DNA of 12,898 nt from an uncultured Catenibacterium sp. (GCA_900540685.1 UQGS01000057.1:1-12898), one strand, 5' to 3'; numbered from the stretch's first letter, positions 1 through 7,625 are shown. The notes: generated from the sequence alone by a model not told the origin. Program-made: numbers and translations.

Positions 1-46
1 AACTACATTTGTACAAATATACACTCATAGTAGGAAAAAAGGCGAT

Positions 47-74
47 AAAAAAGAGCCAACTTCTTAAGTTGACT
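47..74 (-). terminator. Possible minus-strand terminator hairpin
   Basis: Read on the minus strand, 74 to 54 forms a 9-bp stem with a 3-nt loop and one G-U pair, followed by C and six T residues (52-47). On the plus strand the same stem has one C-A mismatch (56/72), so it fits minus-strand transcripts better. No minus-strand gene is visible to its right that would need it. It may stop antisense transcription, or simply stabilise the 3' end of the upstream transcript next to the stronger plus-strand hairpin. Confidence 0.35.
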
Positions 75-80
75 CCATTG

Positions 81-105
81 GACTCCCTTTATGGGAGTCT
101 TTTTT
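81..105 (+). terminator. Intrinsic terminator of the unit upstream of proB
   Basis: A perfect 7-bp stem (GACTCCC 81-87 with GGGAGTC 93-99) with a 5-nt loop is followed directly by six T residues (100-105). This is a textbook Rho-independent terminator on the plus strand. It closes a transcript coming from left of the window and insulates the proB promoter that starts about 30 bp later. The hexamer GACTCC is duplicated at 71-76, so the 3' arm could pair with either copy; both foldings keep the T tract, so this does not look like an antiterminator switch. Confidence 0.8.
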
Positions 106-134
106 GTGAAAAGACAAAAATCAGTATGTTTTGT

Positions 135-164
135 TTGCTTTTAAAGTGTATTACCCCCTATAAT
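135..164 (+). promoter_or_regulatory. Sigma-A type promoter of proBA
   Basis: A -35 box TTGCTT (135-140) and a perfect -10 box TATAAT (159-164) are separated by 18 bp. Transcription would start near 171, leaving a leader of only about 20 nt before the proB ATG at 192. Such a leader is too short for a T-box or other riboswitch, so the proline T-box control known from some Bacillota proBA operons is not present directly upstream here. Confidence 0.75.
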
Positions 165-191
165 AGACTCAATGATAAAGGAGTGTTTTCG

Positions 192-1319
192 ATGAAACGT
201 AGAATAGAAGAAGTAAAGAAAATTGTCATTAAAGTAGGTTCTAGCTCACTTTGTGACAAAGATGGAAAAATCAATAAAGAAAAGATATTGATGTTAACAT
301 GGCAGATTGCCAAGCTTAAAAGAGAAGGCTATATCGTTGTACTTGTCTCTTCAGGTGCCATTGCTGCTGGTATGGGTGCTTTAGGATTAGACAGCAAACC
401 GAAAACACTACCGGAAAAACAGGCTTTAGCTGCCATCGGGCAGGCAAGACTAATGGAAATCTATGAAGAAATATTCCAGGTCTTTAATATGAAATGTTCT
501 CAGATCTTATTGAACCATGATGACTTTGATGATCGTCATCGTTTAATGAATTTAAACCATACAATCAATGCATTACTTAATTATGGTGTTGTTCCTATCA
601 TTAATGAAAATGATGCCTTGGCAGTAGATGAAATCAAGGTAGGAGACAATGATACCTTAGCATCTCTCATTGTCCCTCTAGTAGAAGCACAATTATTGAT
701 CTTAGTCAGTGATATTGATGGTCTTTATACAGGTAATCCTCATACTGATCCTAATGCAGTGCTTATCCACTATGTAGATAAGATTGATGATACAATTCTA
801 AGTTATGCAGGGGATGCAGTCAGTGGTTTAGGTACAGGTGGTATGGCCACTAAACTCAAAGCGGCGCAGATGGTCAATGCATTAGGCAGTCATATGTGTA
901 TAGTGAATGGTCAGAAGGAAAACAGTATTCTTAATGCACTTGATAATGAGGGTACTTGGTTCAATGGTGCTTCTGGCACAAATATGAATGCAAGAAGACA
1001 TTGGATTGCGTATCGTACAAAACCAAGAGGAACTATTATTGTTGATGCAGGATGTAGAAAAGCGATTGTAGATAAGCATGTCAGCCTTTTACCTACAGGT
1101 ATTAAAGATGTAGAAGGAAGATTCTTGGAAGGACAGGTTGTTGATATCAAGGATGAAGATTTACATACAATTGCGAAGGGTGTTGTCAATTATGCCAGTG
1201 ATGAAATAAGACTCATTAAAGGACACCAGTCTTCTGAAATAGATGACATATTACATCGTCATGACTATGATGAAGTAGTCCATGCGAATAACATGGTTGT
1301 ATTGGAGGAAAGAAGATGA
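192..1319 (+). CDS. proB: Glutamate 5-kinase (ProB)
   Basis: ProB phosphorylates L-glutamate with ATP to gamma-glutamyl phosphate, the committed step of proline synthesis, in the cytoplasm. The 375-residue product has the amino-acid kinase domain first: IVIKVGSSS at 11-19 (phosphate-binding Lys14), VSSGAIAAG at 52-60, the glutamate-binding IINEND at 136-141, SDIDGLYTG at 173-181 and GTGGMATK at 214-221. A C-terminal PUA domain follows at about residues 278-365, giving the usual full length. The reading frame is open further upstream to position 9, but that would run through a terminator and the proBA promoter. The ATG at 192 follows AAAGGAG (178-183 core) at good spacing and gives the normal N-terminus. 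It overlaps proA by 4 bp (ATGA), so the two are translationally coupled; ProB and ProA are known to cooperate in channelling the labile phosphate intermediate. End-product inhibition by proline is a family property, not something I can read here. Confidence 0.97.
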   Translation: MKRRIEEVKKIVIKVGSSSLCDKDGKINKEKILMLTWQIAKLKREGYIVVLVSSGAIAAGMGALGLDSKPKTLPEKQALAAIGQARLMEIYEEIFQVFNMKCSQILLNHDDFDDRHRLMNLNHTINALLNYGVVPIINENDALAVDEIKVGDNDTLASLIVPLVEAQLLILVSDIDGLYTGNPHTDPNAVLIHYVDKIDDTILSYAGDAVSGLGTGGMATKLKAAQMVNALGSHMCIVNGQKENSILNALDNEGTWFNGASGTNMNARRHWIAYRTKPRGTIIVDAGCRKAIVDKHVSLLPTGIKDVEGRFLEGQVVDIKDEDLHTIAKGVVNYASDEIRLIKGHQSSEIDDILHRHDYDEVVHANNMVVLEERR

Positions 1320-2554
1320 ATACATTATTAGAAACTCAATTAAAGCGTGCTAAGAATGCAGCACGTCTTTTAAAGAATATGCCAACAAGCACAAAGAATC
1401 AGGCATTAGATAAAATAGCGAATGCATTACTTGAACATAGTGAAGAAATATTAGAAGCCAATAAAAAAGATATGGCACATGCTAAGGAAGTCAATATGAC
1501 TAAGGCTATGCAGGATAGACTTTTATTTACTCATGAACGTATTGCAGGAGTAAGTGATGGAGTCAAGAAAGTTGCCACATTACCTGATCCTATTGGTGAA
1601 GTCATGGAATCATGGACAAGACCTAATGGTCTAGAGATTTCTAAAGTGAGAGTTCCTATTGGTGTATTTGGAATCATTTATGAAGCACGTCCTAATGTCA
1701 CTGTAGATATTGCATCACTCTGCTTAAAGTCAGGTAATGCCTGCGTTTTAAGAGGTGGTAAAGAAGCCATTCATACAAATAAGAAATTAGTAGAAATCAT
1801 GAAGGATGCCACTAAAGACATCTTACCAGAAGGTGCTATTGAACTCATTACTGAATTAGATCATGCCATCGTTGGAGAACTCATCCATGCCAATGAATAT
1901 GTGGATGTTATTGTACCTAGAGGTGGTGCAGGACTTATTCAGTTTGTTGTTAAGAATGCGACAGTACCTGTTATTGAAACAGGGGCTGGTATCTGTCATC
2001 TCTATGTGGATAAGGATGCTGATCTTAATAAGGCTCTTACTATTGCAGTCAATGCGAAGATTCAAAGACCTTCAGTATGTAATGCGATAGAAACAATACT
2101 TGTACATAAAGATGTGGCTGACAAGTTCCTTCCTGAACTTAAAAAAGCCTTTGAAAAAGTAGAAATCAAAGGTGATGATGCAACATGTGAAATCATTGGT
2201 TGTGAACATGTTACGAGTGATAGCTATGCAACAGAATATGATGACTATATTGTGAATATCCGTGTTGTTGATTCAGTAGAAGAAGCTATCAATCATATTT
2301 ATACTTATTCTACAAAACATTCAGAATCTATTATTACTGAAAATGATGAAACAGCTGCATTATTCATGAATAGTCTAGATAGTGCCTGTGTGTATCATAA
2401 TGCCTCTACAAGATTCTCAGATGGTGGAGAATTTGGCTTTGGCGCAGAACTTGGTATCAGTACACAGAAGCTTCATGCCAGAGGACCACTTGGTTTAAAA
2501 GAAATGTGTTCTTACCAGTATAAAATTGAAGGAAATGGCCAGATCAGAGAGTAG
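1316..2554 (+). CDS. proA: Glutamate-5-semialdehyde dehydrogenase (gamma-glutamyl phosphate reductase, ProA)
   Basis: ProA reduces gamma-glutamyl phosphate with NADPH to glutamate-5-semialdehyde, which cyclises spontaneously to pyrroline-5-carboxylate. The 412-residue product has the expected length for this aldehyde-dehydrogenase-fold enzyme. Visible landmarks are the motif IYEARPNVTVD at 121-131, the VLRGGKEA segment at 144-151, the nucleotide-binding RGGAGLI at 202-208, ETGAGICH at 221-228, and the catalytic cysteine Cys255 in QRPSVCNA. The start ATG lies in the ATGA overlap with the proB stop and is preceded by GGAGG (1304-1308) with 7-nt spacing. The stop codon TAG (2552-2554) sits inside the left arm of the operon terminator. 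No proC (pyrroline-5-carboxylate reductase) is in the window; it must be elsewhere if the pathway is complete. Confidence 0.97.
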   Translation: MNTLLETQLKRAKNAARLLKNMPTSTKNQALDKIANALLEHSEEILEANKKDMAHAKEVNMTKAMQDRLLFTHERIAGVSDGVKKVATLPDPIGEVMESWTRPNGLEISKVRVPIGVFGIIYEARPNVTVDIASLCLKSGNACVLRGGKEAIHTNKKLVEIMKDATKDILPEGAIELITELDHAIVGELIHANEYVDVIVPRGGAGLIQFVVKNATVPVIETGAGICHLYVDKDADLNKALTIAVNAKIQRPSVCNAIETILVHKDVADKFLPELKKAFEKVEIKGDDATCEIIGCEHVTSDSYATEYDDYIVNIRVVDSVEEAINHIYTYSTKHSESIITENDETAALFMNSLDSACVYHNASTRFSDGGEFGFGAELGISTQKLHARGPLGLKEMCSYQYKIEGNGQIRE

Positions 2555-2576
2555 TAAAAAATACTACTCTTTTTTT
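2548..2576 (+). terminator. Intrinsic terminator of proBA, overlapping the proA stop codon
   Basis: A perfect 9-bp stem (AGAGTAGTA 2548-2556 with TACTACTCT 2562-2570) and an A5 loop are followed by TTTTTT (2571-2576). The left arm contains the proA stop codon, and the T tract ends only 1 nt before the -35 box of the next promoter (2578). The two operons are therefore packed end to end with no spare sequence. Confidence 0.85.
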
Positions 2577-2577
2577 A

Positions 2578-2606
2578 TTGACAATAGTTAGTACCCTAAC
2601 TATAAT
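2578..2606 (+). promoter_or_regulatory. Consensus sigma-A promoter of the marR-ABC operon
   Basis: TTGACA (2578-2583) and TATAAT (2601-2606) are both perfect consensus hexamers with the ideal 17-bp spacer. Such a strong promoter is expected to need repression, and the spacer is filled by a perfect palindrome (2584-2603) that overlaps the -10 box. Transcription should start near 2613. Confidence 0.88.
2584..2603. promoter_or_regulatory. Probable primary operator for the MarR-family repressor
   Basis: The arms ATAGTTAG (2584-2591) and CTAACTAT (2596-2603) are perfect 8-bp inverted repeats around a 4-bp centre TACC. The site occupies the whole promoter spacer and the first three bases of the -10 box, so a bound dimer would exclude RNA polymerase. 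An approximately 20-bp palindrome upstream of the regulator's own gene is the usual layout for autoregulated MarR proteins. Binding by this particular protein is inferred from position. Confidence 0.7.
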
Positions 2607-2624
2607 ATTTAGCATACTAATTAA
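2605..2624. promoter_or_regulatory. Possible second, weaker operator copy
   Basis: The core TTAG-CATA-CTAA (2609-2620) repeats the half-site and 4-bp spacing of the upstream palindrome (TTAG-TACC-CTAA). Over the full 8-bp arms it has 6 of 8 symmetric pairs. Its centre is 21 bp from the centre of the first palindrome, two helical turns, so a second dimer would sit on the same DNA face and cover the transcription start. Confidence 0.45.
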
Positions 2625-2642
2625 TAACGAGGAGGTGTAATT

Positions 2643-3095
2643 ATGGATATAGAAGAGAATGTCAAAGTGATGATGGATAAGGTGGCAGTACTTAAAAAGG
2701 TTGTAGGAAAGTATATGATGCGTAACTTTAAGGATATGCCTTTAACAGGTGATCAATCACGCTTGTTATTTGTGATTAAAGAACATGGTCATTCTCAAAA
2801 AGAAGTGGCACAATGTCTTCATATCTCTGATGCAACACTTTCAGTAAGAATCAAGCGTCTAGAAGAAGCAGGCTATATTATTCGTGAACAGAATCCAAAT
2901 GATAAACGTCATTCTACAGTACGTTTAAGTAAGATGGGTGAAGAATATCTAGAAATCTGTAAGGATAAGATGAAGCATATGGAAGAAGTATGTCATAGAG
3001 GTATTACAAAAGAAGATCATGATGCTGTATTACATATGATTGATATGATTATCAAGAATATGGAAGAAGAATTAAAGGGGGAAGACGATGCTTAA
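2643..3095 (+). CDS. MarR-family transcriptional regulator
   Basis: This 150-residue protein has the normal length and architecture of a MarR winged-helix dimer: dimerisation helices at both ends (about 5-30 and 100-145), a helix-turn-helix around 50-78 with the likely recognition helix ISDATLSVRIKRLEEAGYI (61-79), and a wing containing NPNDKRHSTV (84-93) with the typical Asp-Lys-Arg of the family. The start ATG follows a strong AGGAGGTG (2630-2637) 5 nt upstream. It is the first gene of the exporter operon and overlaps the next gene by 8 bp. The order MarR, ABC, ABC resembles the rcrRPQ arrangement of streptococci. I infer that it represses this operon by binding the palindromes at 2584-2624 and is released by a small molecule, perhaps an exported substrate. 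The ligand cannot be read from the sequence. Confidence 0.93.
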   Translation: MDIEENVKVMMDKVAVLKKVVGKYMMRNFKDMPLTGDQSRLLFVIKEHGHSQKEVAQCLHISDATLSVRIKRLEEAGYIIREQNPNDKRHSTVRLSKMGEEYLEICKDKMKHMEEVCHRGITKEDHDAVLHMIDMIIKNMEEELKGEDDA

Positions 3096-5793
3096 ACTAA
3101 AGAAATATTTTAAGAAATATTGGTTATTATTTATATTAGCCATCGTTTGTATATTTGGACAGGCTTATACTGAATTAACACTTCCTGATTATATGTCTGA
3201 TATCGTCTCTAGCGGTATTCAGGCAGGAGGATTTGATTCAGCTGTATCTCCTGTATTAAGTGAAGAAACATATAATCATTTATTATTATTTGTATCTTCA
3301 AAAGATCAGAAAGTATTAGAAAACTCTTATAAGAAGACTCTCGCAAAGGATGTGGATAAATCTTATTATAAGACATTCAAGAAAGCTAAAAATCAGACTT
3401 TATATATCTTAAAGAAAGAGGCAGATGAAGAAAAACTCAATAAAGTATTAACTAAGCCTATGTTGATTGTTTATTCTATGAATAAGATGAAACCTGGGAC
3501 GAAGCAGTATAAGTCATTTGAGACAAAGATTAATTCAGCCATTACTTCTGCAAAGGAAGGCTATCAAAAAGGCTTAGATGGCTATAATCAAGGCTTAGAA
3601 CAGTATAATGCCGGCATGGCTAAATACAATCAAGGTGTGAAGCAGTATGAGCAGATGCAGACTGCTATCAAACAGTATGATAGTGCACTAAATACACTTA
3701 ACAGCCAGTTTGGTTCATATGAAAAAGCCAAAGAAATGGAGTCAACTTTAACTGCACAATATAATGCATTACCTGATGGAGATGCGAAAACAAAACTTCA
3801 GGCACAGTTAACTGGTATCTCTCAGGCTGTCGCAGGTTATGAAAAACTCAATGCATCTGCGAGTCAAATGGCACAAATGAAGAGCCAGTCAGCTACTATA
3901 AAGAAACAGCTTGATCAGGCTAAAGAAAAGGTCGCTTCTGCAAAACCTCAATTAGATGAATCTAAGAAGAAGCTAGATGACGCAAAAGTTCAGATTGATG
4001 CTATGGAAACTCATTTAAATAATGGAGATATTTATTACTTCATTGGTTCAATGGGTGAAGATGAACGCAATAAGATGTTTGAAAGTGTAGATAAACAGAT
4101 GAAGACTATGGGTGAATCTACAATGAAGATTGCGGCTGGAGAAGGTGTCAAGGCAGAATATAAGAAGCTTGGTGCAGATACAAATAGAGTACAGAACCAG
4201 TATATTGCCCATAAAGGTATCCAGATGTTAGCTATTGCCTTGCTTGGTGCTGTGGCTTCTATCTGTGTTGCATTCTTAGCATCTAGACTTGGTGCATCTG
4301 TAGCAAGAGATTTACGTTTAGCTGTATTTAAGAAGGTTGAAAGCTTCTCTAACAGTGAATTCAATAAGTTCTCTACAGCCTCTTTAATTACACGTAGTAC
4401 AAATGATATCGTCCAGATCCAGATGGTTCTTGTGATGATTGTAAGAATGTGTATGCTTGCGCCAATCAATGGTGTTGGTGGTATTATGAAAGCTGTCAAG
4501 AACTCACCATCTATGACATGGATGATCTTCTTAGTTGTCATTGTCATCTTTGGAGTACTTGGTGTGACTTTCTCTATTGCTATGCCTAAATTCAAGATTG
4601 TCCAGCAGTTAATTGATAAATTAAACTTAGCTATGAGAGAAAACTTATCAGGTATTCTTGTCATTCGTGCATTTGGAAATGAAGAAGAATCTGAAAAACG
4701 TTTTGATCAGGCTAACAAGGATTTAACAGAAACGAACTTATTTGTAAATAGAGTCATGGTTTCATTAATGCCTATCATGATGTTTATCATGCAGGGTATG
4801 ACTTTACTTATTATCTACTTTGGCGCAAAGCAGGTAGATTTAGGAAATATTGCGATTGGTGAAATGATGGCCTTCTTACAGTATGCCATGATCATCGTTA
4901 TGAGTTTCTTAATGGTCGCAATGATTGCGGTTATGTTACCTCGTGCAAGTGTTGCCGCGAATCGTGTAGCTGAAGTATTAGAAACTGAACCTACAATTGA
5001 AAATCCAGAACAGCCAATGGCTTTTGATGAAGACAAGAAAGGTCTTGTAGAATTCAAACATGTATCATTTAAGTATCCTGGTGCAGATGAACCAGTATTA
5101 ACTGACATTGACTTTACAGCCCGTCCTGGCGAAACAACAGCCTTTATTGGTTCAACGGGTTCAGGTAAATCAACACTTATTAACCTTATTCCTCGTTTCT
5201 ATGATGTCACTGAAGGTGAAGTCACAGTAGATGGTGTAGATGTAAGACATGTTTCTATGCATGATTTAAGAGACCGTATTGGTGTAGTACCTCAGAAGGG
5301 ATTATTATTCTCAGGTACAATTGAATCAAATATTAAATATGGTGCTCCTGATTTATCTGATGAAGAACTTGCTGAAGTGATTGATGTTGCGCAGGCAAAA
5401 GAATTTATCGAAACAAAACCATTAGGTGTTAAAGAACCTATTTCTCAGGGTGGTACAAACGTATCAGGTGGACAGAAACAGCGTCTCGCTATTGCAAGAG
5501 CACTTGCGAAAAATCCTGAAATTCTGATTTTTGATGACAGCTTCTCAGCCCTTGACTTCAAGACAGATGCAACACTTAGAAAACGTCTAGGAGAAATGAC
5601 TGCCAAGACGCATAACACTGTCTTAATCGTTGGACAGCGTATTGCATCTATCATGCATGCAGATCAGATCATCGTACTTGATGAAGGTAAGATTGTAGGA
5701 AAAGGCACACATGAAGAATTAATGAAAACATGTTCTGTCTATCAGGAAATCGCCTTATCTCAGTTATCAAAGGAGGAACTAGACAATGAATAA
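3088..5793 (+). CDS. ABC exporter half-transporter with large extracytoplasmic insertion (degenerate-site subunit)
   Basis: This is a 901-residue type IV (type I exporter fold) membrane-ATPase half-transporter; most relatives have about 570-600 residues. TM1 (about 13-30) and TM2 (about 377-398) are separated by roughly 345 residues that should lie outside the cell. The insert contains consecutive heptads at 158-192 (GYQKGLD, GYNQGLE, QYNAGMA, KYNQGVK, QYEQMQT), further probable coiled coil at about 250-312, and no cysteine. The remaining membrane helices span about 440-620. The ATPase domain (about 655-895) has Walker A GSTGSGKST (688-696), Q-loop Gln736, signature VSGGQ (792-796) and Walker B ILIFDD (812-817). 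The catalytic Glu is replaced by Asp817 and the switch His by Gln850 (IVGQR). This marks it as the catalytically weak partner of a heterodimer, as in TM287/288, BmrCD and LmrCD. It starts inside the marR end and overlaps the next gene by 8 bp, so 1:1 production with the second half is likely. Multidrug or peptide export is plausible; the substrate is unknown. Confidence 0.93.
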   Translation: MLKLKKYFKKYWLLFILAIVCIFGQAYTELTLPDYMSDIVSSGIQAGGFDSAVSPVLSEETYNHLLLFVSSKDQKVLENSYKKTLAKDVDKSYYKTFKKAKNQTLYILKKEADEEKLNKVLTKPMLIVYSMNKMKPGTKQYKSFETKINSAITSAKEGYQKGLDGYNQGLEQYNAGMAKYNQGVKQYEQMQTAIKQYDSALNTLNSQFGSYEKAKEMESTLTAQYNALPDGDAKTKLQAQLTGISQAVAGYEKLNASASQMAQMKSQSATIKKQLDQAKEKVASAKPQLDESKKKLDDAKVQIDAMETHLNNGDIYYFIGSMGEDERNKMFESVDKQMKTMGESTMKIAAGEGVKAEYKKLGADTNRVQNQYIAHKGIQMLAIALLGAVASICVAFLASRLGASVARDLRLAVFKKVESFSNSEFNKFSTASLITRSTNDIVQIQMVLVMIVRMCMLAPINGVGGIMKAVKNSPSMTWMIFLVVIVIFGVLGVTFSIAMPKFKIVQQLIDKLNLAMRENLSGILVIRAFGNEEESEKRFDQANKDLTETNLFVNRVMVSLMPIMMFIMQGMTLLIIYFGAKQVDLGNIAIGEMMAFLQYAMIIVMSFLMVAMIAVMLPRASVAANRVAEVLETEPTIENPEQPMAFDEDKKGLVEFKHVSFKYPGADEPVLTDIDFTARPGETTAFIGSTGSGKSTLINLIPRFYDVTEGEVTVDGVDVRHVSMHDLRDRIGVVPQKGLLFSGTIESNIKYGAPDLSDEELAEVIDVAQAKEFIETKPLGVKEPISQGGTNVSGGQKQRLAIARALAKNPEILIFDDSFSALDFKTDATLRKRLGEMTAKTHNTVLIVGQRIASIMHADQIIVLDEGKIVGKGTHEELMKTCSVYQEIALSQLSKEELDNE

Positions 5794-7621
5794 AAATCGT
5801 CGCGCTCCAATGGGTATGGGCAGAGGCCGTGGTAATAATGAAAAAGCGAAGGACTTAGGTGGTACATTAAAGAAGTTACTCGCATACTTAAAACCATATC
5901 ATTTCAAGATTTGTATGGTTATGGTATTTGCGGTATGTTCTACTATCTTTAATATTCTAGGTCCTAAAGTTCTTGCGAAAGCAACAGATAAATTATCAGA
6001 AGGTATCATGGCTAAAGTAGCCAATACTGGTGGTATTGATTTTAATTATATCGTTAAGATCTTATTGATTCTTGTAGTATTATATGCAGCAAGCTCATTA
6101 TTCAGTTACATCATGAGCTGGATTATCTCTGGTGTATCACAGGATGCAGCCTTCTCACTTAGAAAAGATATTTCTGAAAAGATGAATCGTTTACCACTTT
6201 CTTATTTTGATAAGCATACAAGCGGTGATATTCTTTCTCGTGTAACAAACGATATTGATACAATCGCTCAGTCATTGAACCAGTCTTTATCTACACTTAT
6301 TTCTAACGTAGTTACTCTTGTTGGTATCTTTATTATGATGTTGACAATCAGCTGGCAGATGACTCTCATTGCGGTTGTAGTATTACCTGTTTCAATGATC
6401 TTGATGCGTTTAGTCATGAAGCACTCACAGAAATACTTCACGCAGCAGCAGAACTCGCTTGGTGATGTCAATGGACATATTGAAGAAATGTATGGTGGAC
6501 ATCAGGTTGTGAAAGCCTTTAATGGTGAAGAAAAATCTGTAGAACAGTTTGAACAATACAATGAATCACTCTATACATCTGCATGGAAATCACAGTTCTT
6601 TGGCTCACTCATGATGCCTATTAGTAATTTTATTGGTAATGTCGGTTATGTAGGTGTATGTATTATTGGTGGTATCTTAGCTGGTTCTAAGACAATTACT
6701 ATTGGTGATATCCAGGCATTTATCCAGTATGTAAGACAGTTCAACCAGCCAATCTCACAGATTGCCCAGGCGGCAAACTTATTACAGAGTACTGGTGCGG
6801 CTGCAGAACGTGTCTTTGAATTCTTAGAGGAAGAAGAATTGACAGAAGACTCAGCGACTCTTACAACTGAAGAAGTACAGAATATGAAGGGTGCTGTGAC
6901 TTTCGCAGATGTTCACTTTGGTTATAATCCAGATAAGATCATCATCAATGACTTCTCACTCCATGTTCATGCAGGTCAGAAGGTCGCTATTGTTGGTCCT
7001 ACTGGTGCAGGTAAAACAACTATTATTAAGCTACTCATGCGTTTCTATGAACTCAATGGTGGTTCTATTATGATTGATGGTGAAGATATCACAAAGATGA
7101 AACGTAGTGATCTTCGCTCATTATTTGGTATGGTATTACAGGATACATGGTTATTTAATGGTACTATCATGGATAACTTAAAATATGGTCGACTCAATGC
7201 GACTGATGAAGAAGTAAAGAAAGCATGTGAAAGTGCCCATGTAGACCACTTCATTCATACATTATCAGATGGCTATAACACTATGATCAATGAAGAATCT
7301 TCTAACATTAGTGCAGGTCAGAAACAGTTGTTGACTATTGCCCGTGCCTTCTTAAAGGACCCTAAGATTTTGATTCTTGATGAAGCCACTTCATCTGTTG
7401 ATACAAGAACAGAAGTTCTTATTCAAAAAGGTATGGATGAATTAATGAAGAATAGAACATCATTTGTTATTGCGCATCGTCTCTCTACTATTAGAGATGC
7501 TGATACAATCATCGTTATGCGTGATGGTGATATCGTAGAAATCGGTAATCATGAAGGATTACTTAAAGAAAATGGTTTTTATGCAACACTATATCGTTCA
7601 CAATTTGAAAATGGACAGTAA
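5786..7621 (+). CDS. ABC exporter half-transporter, catalytic partner subunit
   Basis: This 611-residue half-transporter has a Met/Gly/Arg-rich basic N-terminal tail (1-25), six predicted membrane helices between about 40 and 330, and an ATPase domain from about 365. Walker A is GPTGAGKTT (404-412), Gln452 is the Q-loop, and Walker B ILILDE (528-533) keeps the catalytic Glu533. The switch His564 (VIAHR) is intact, but the signature is altered to ISAGQ (508-512). That is the complement of the preceding subunit: this protein's Glu and His pair with the partner's normal VSGGQ to form the active ATP site, while its altered signature faces the partner's Asp817/Gln850 site. The start ATG overlaps the previous stop by 8 bp and is preceded by AAAGGAGG (5769-5776). 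The two proteins are therefore inferred to form one asymmetric heterodimeric exporter, of the multidrug-resistance type by family. No extracytoplasmic insert is present in this half. Confidence 0.95.
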   Translation: MNKNRRAPMGMGRGRGNNEKAKDLGGTLKKLLAYLKPYHFKICMVMVFAVCSTIFNILGPKVLAKATDKLSEGIMAKVANTGGIDFNYIVKILLILVVLYAASSLFSYIMSWIISGVSQDAAFSLRKDISEKMNRLPLSYFDKHTSGDILSRVTNDIDTIAQSLNQSLSTLISNVVTLVGIFIMMLTISWQMTLIAVVVLPVSMILMRLVMKHSQKYFTQQQNSLGDVNGHIEEMYGGHQVVKAFNGEEKSVEQFEQYNESLYTSAWKSQFFGSLMMPISNFIGNVGYVGVCIIGGILAGSKTITIGDIQAFIQYVRQFNQPISQIAQAANLLQSTGAAAERVFEFLEEEELTEDSATLTTEEVQNMKGAVTFADVHFGYNPDKIIINDFSLHVHAGQKVAIVGPTGAGKTTIIKLLMRFYELNGGSIMIDGEDITKMKRSDLRSLFGMVLQDTWLFNGTIMDNLKYGRLNATDEEVKKACESAHVDHFIHTLSDGYNTMINEESSNISAGQKQLLTIARAFLKDPKILILDEATSSVDTRTEVLIQKGMDELMKNRTSFVIAHRLSTIRDADTIIVMRDGDIVEIGNHEGLLKENGFYATLYRSQFENGQ

Positions 7622-7625
7622 AAAG

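Noticed and set aside
9..191. Upstream extension of the proB reading frame to a TTG at position 9
   Set aside because: It would cross an intrinsic terminator and the proBA promoter, adds 61 residues unlike any ProB N-terminus, and the ATG at 192 has a good ribosome binding site.
106..191. A T-box or other proline riboswitch before proBA
   Set aside because: The strong promoter at 135-164 leaves a leader of about 20 nt, and no specifier loop or antiterminator sequence is present.
3559..3663. Tandem DNA repeat in the first ABC gene
   Set aside because: The 21-bp periodicity reflects protein heptads; the nucleotide copies differ too much to be a recent repeat expansion or a CRISPR-like array.
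4035..4664. A 209-codon minus-strand frame inside the first ABC gene
   Set aside because: It lies wholly within a well-supported gene, has no promoter or ribosome binding site, and is the expected shadow of biased codon use.
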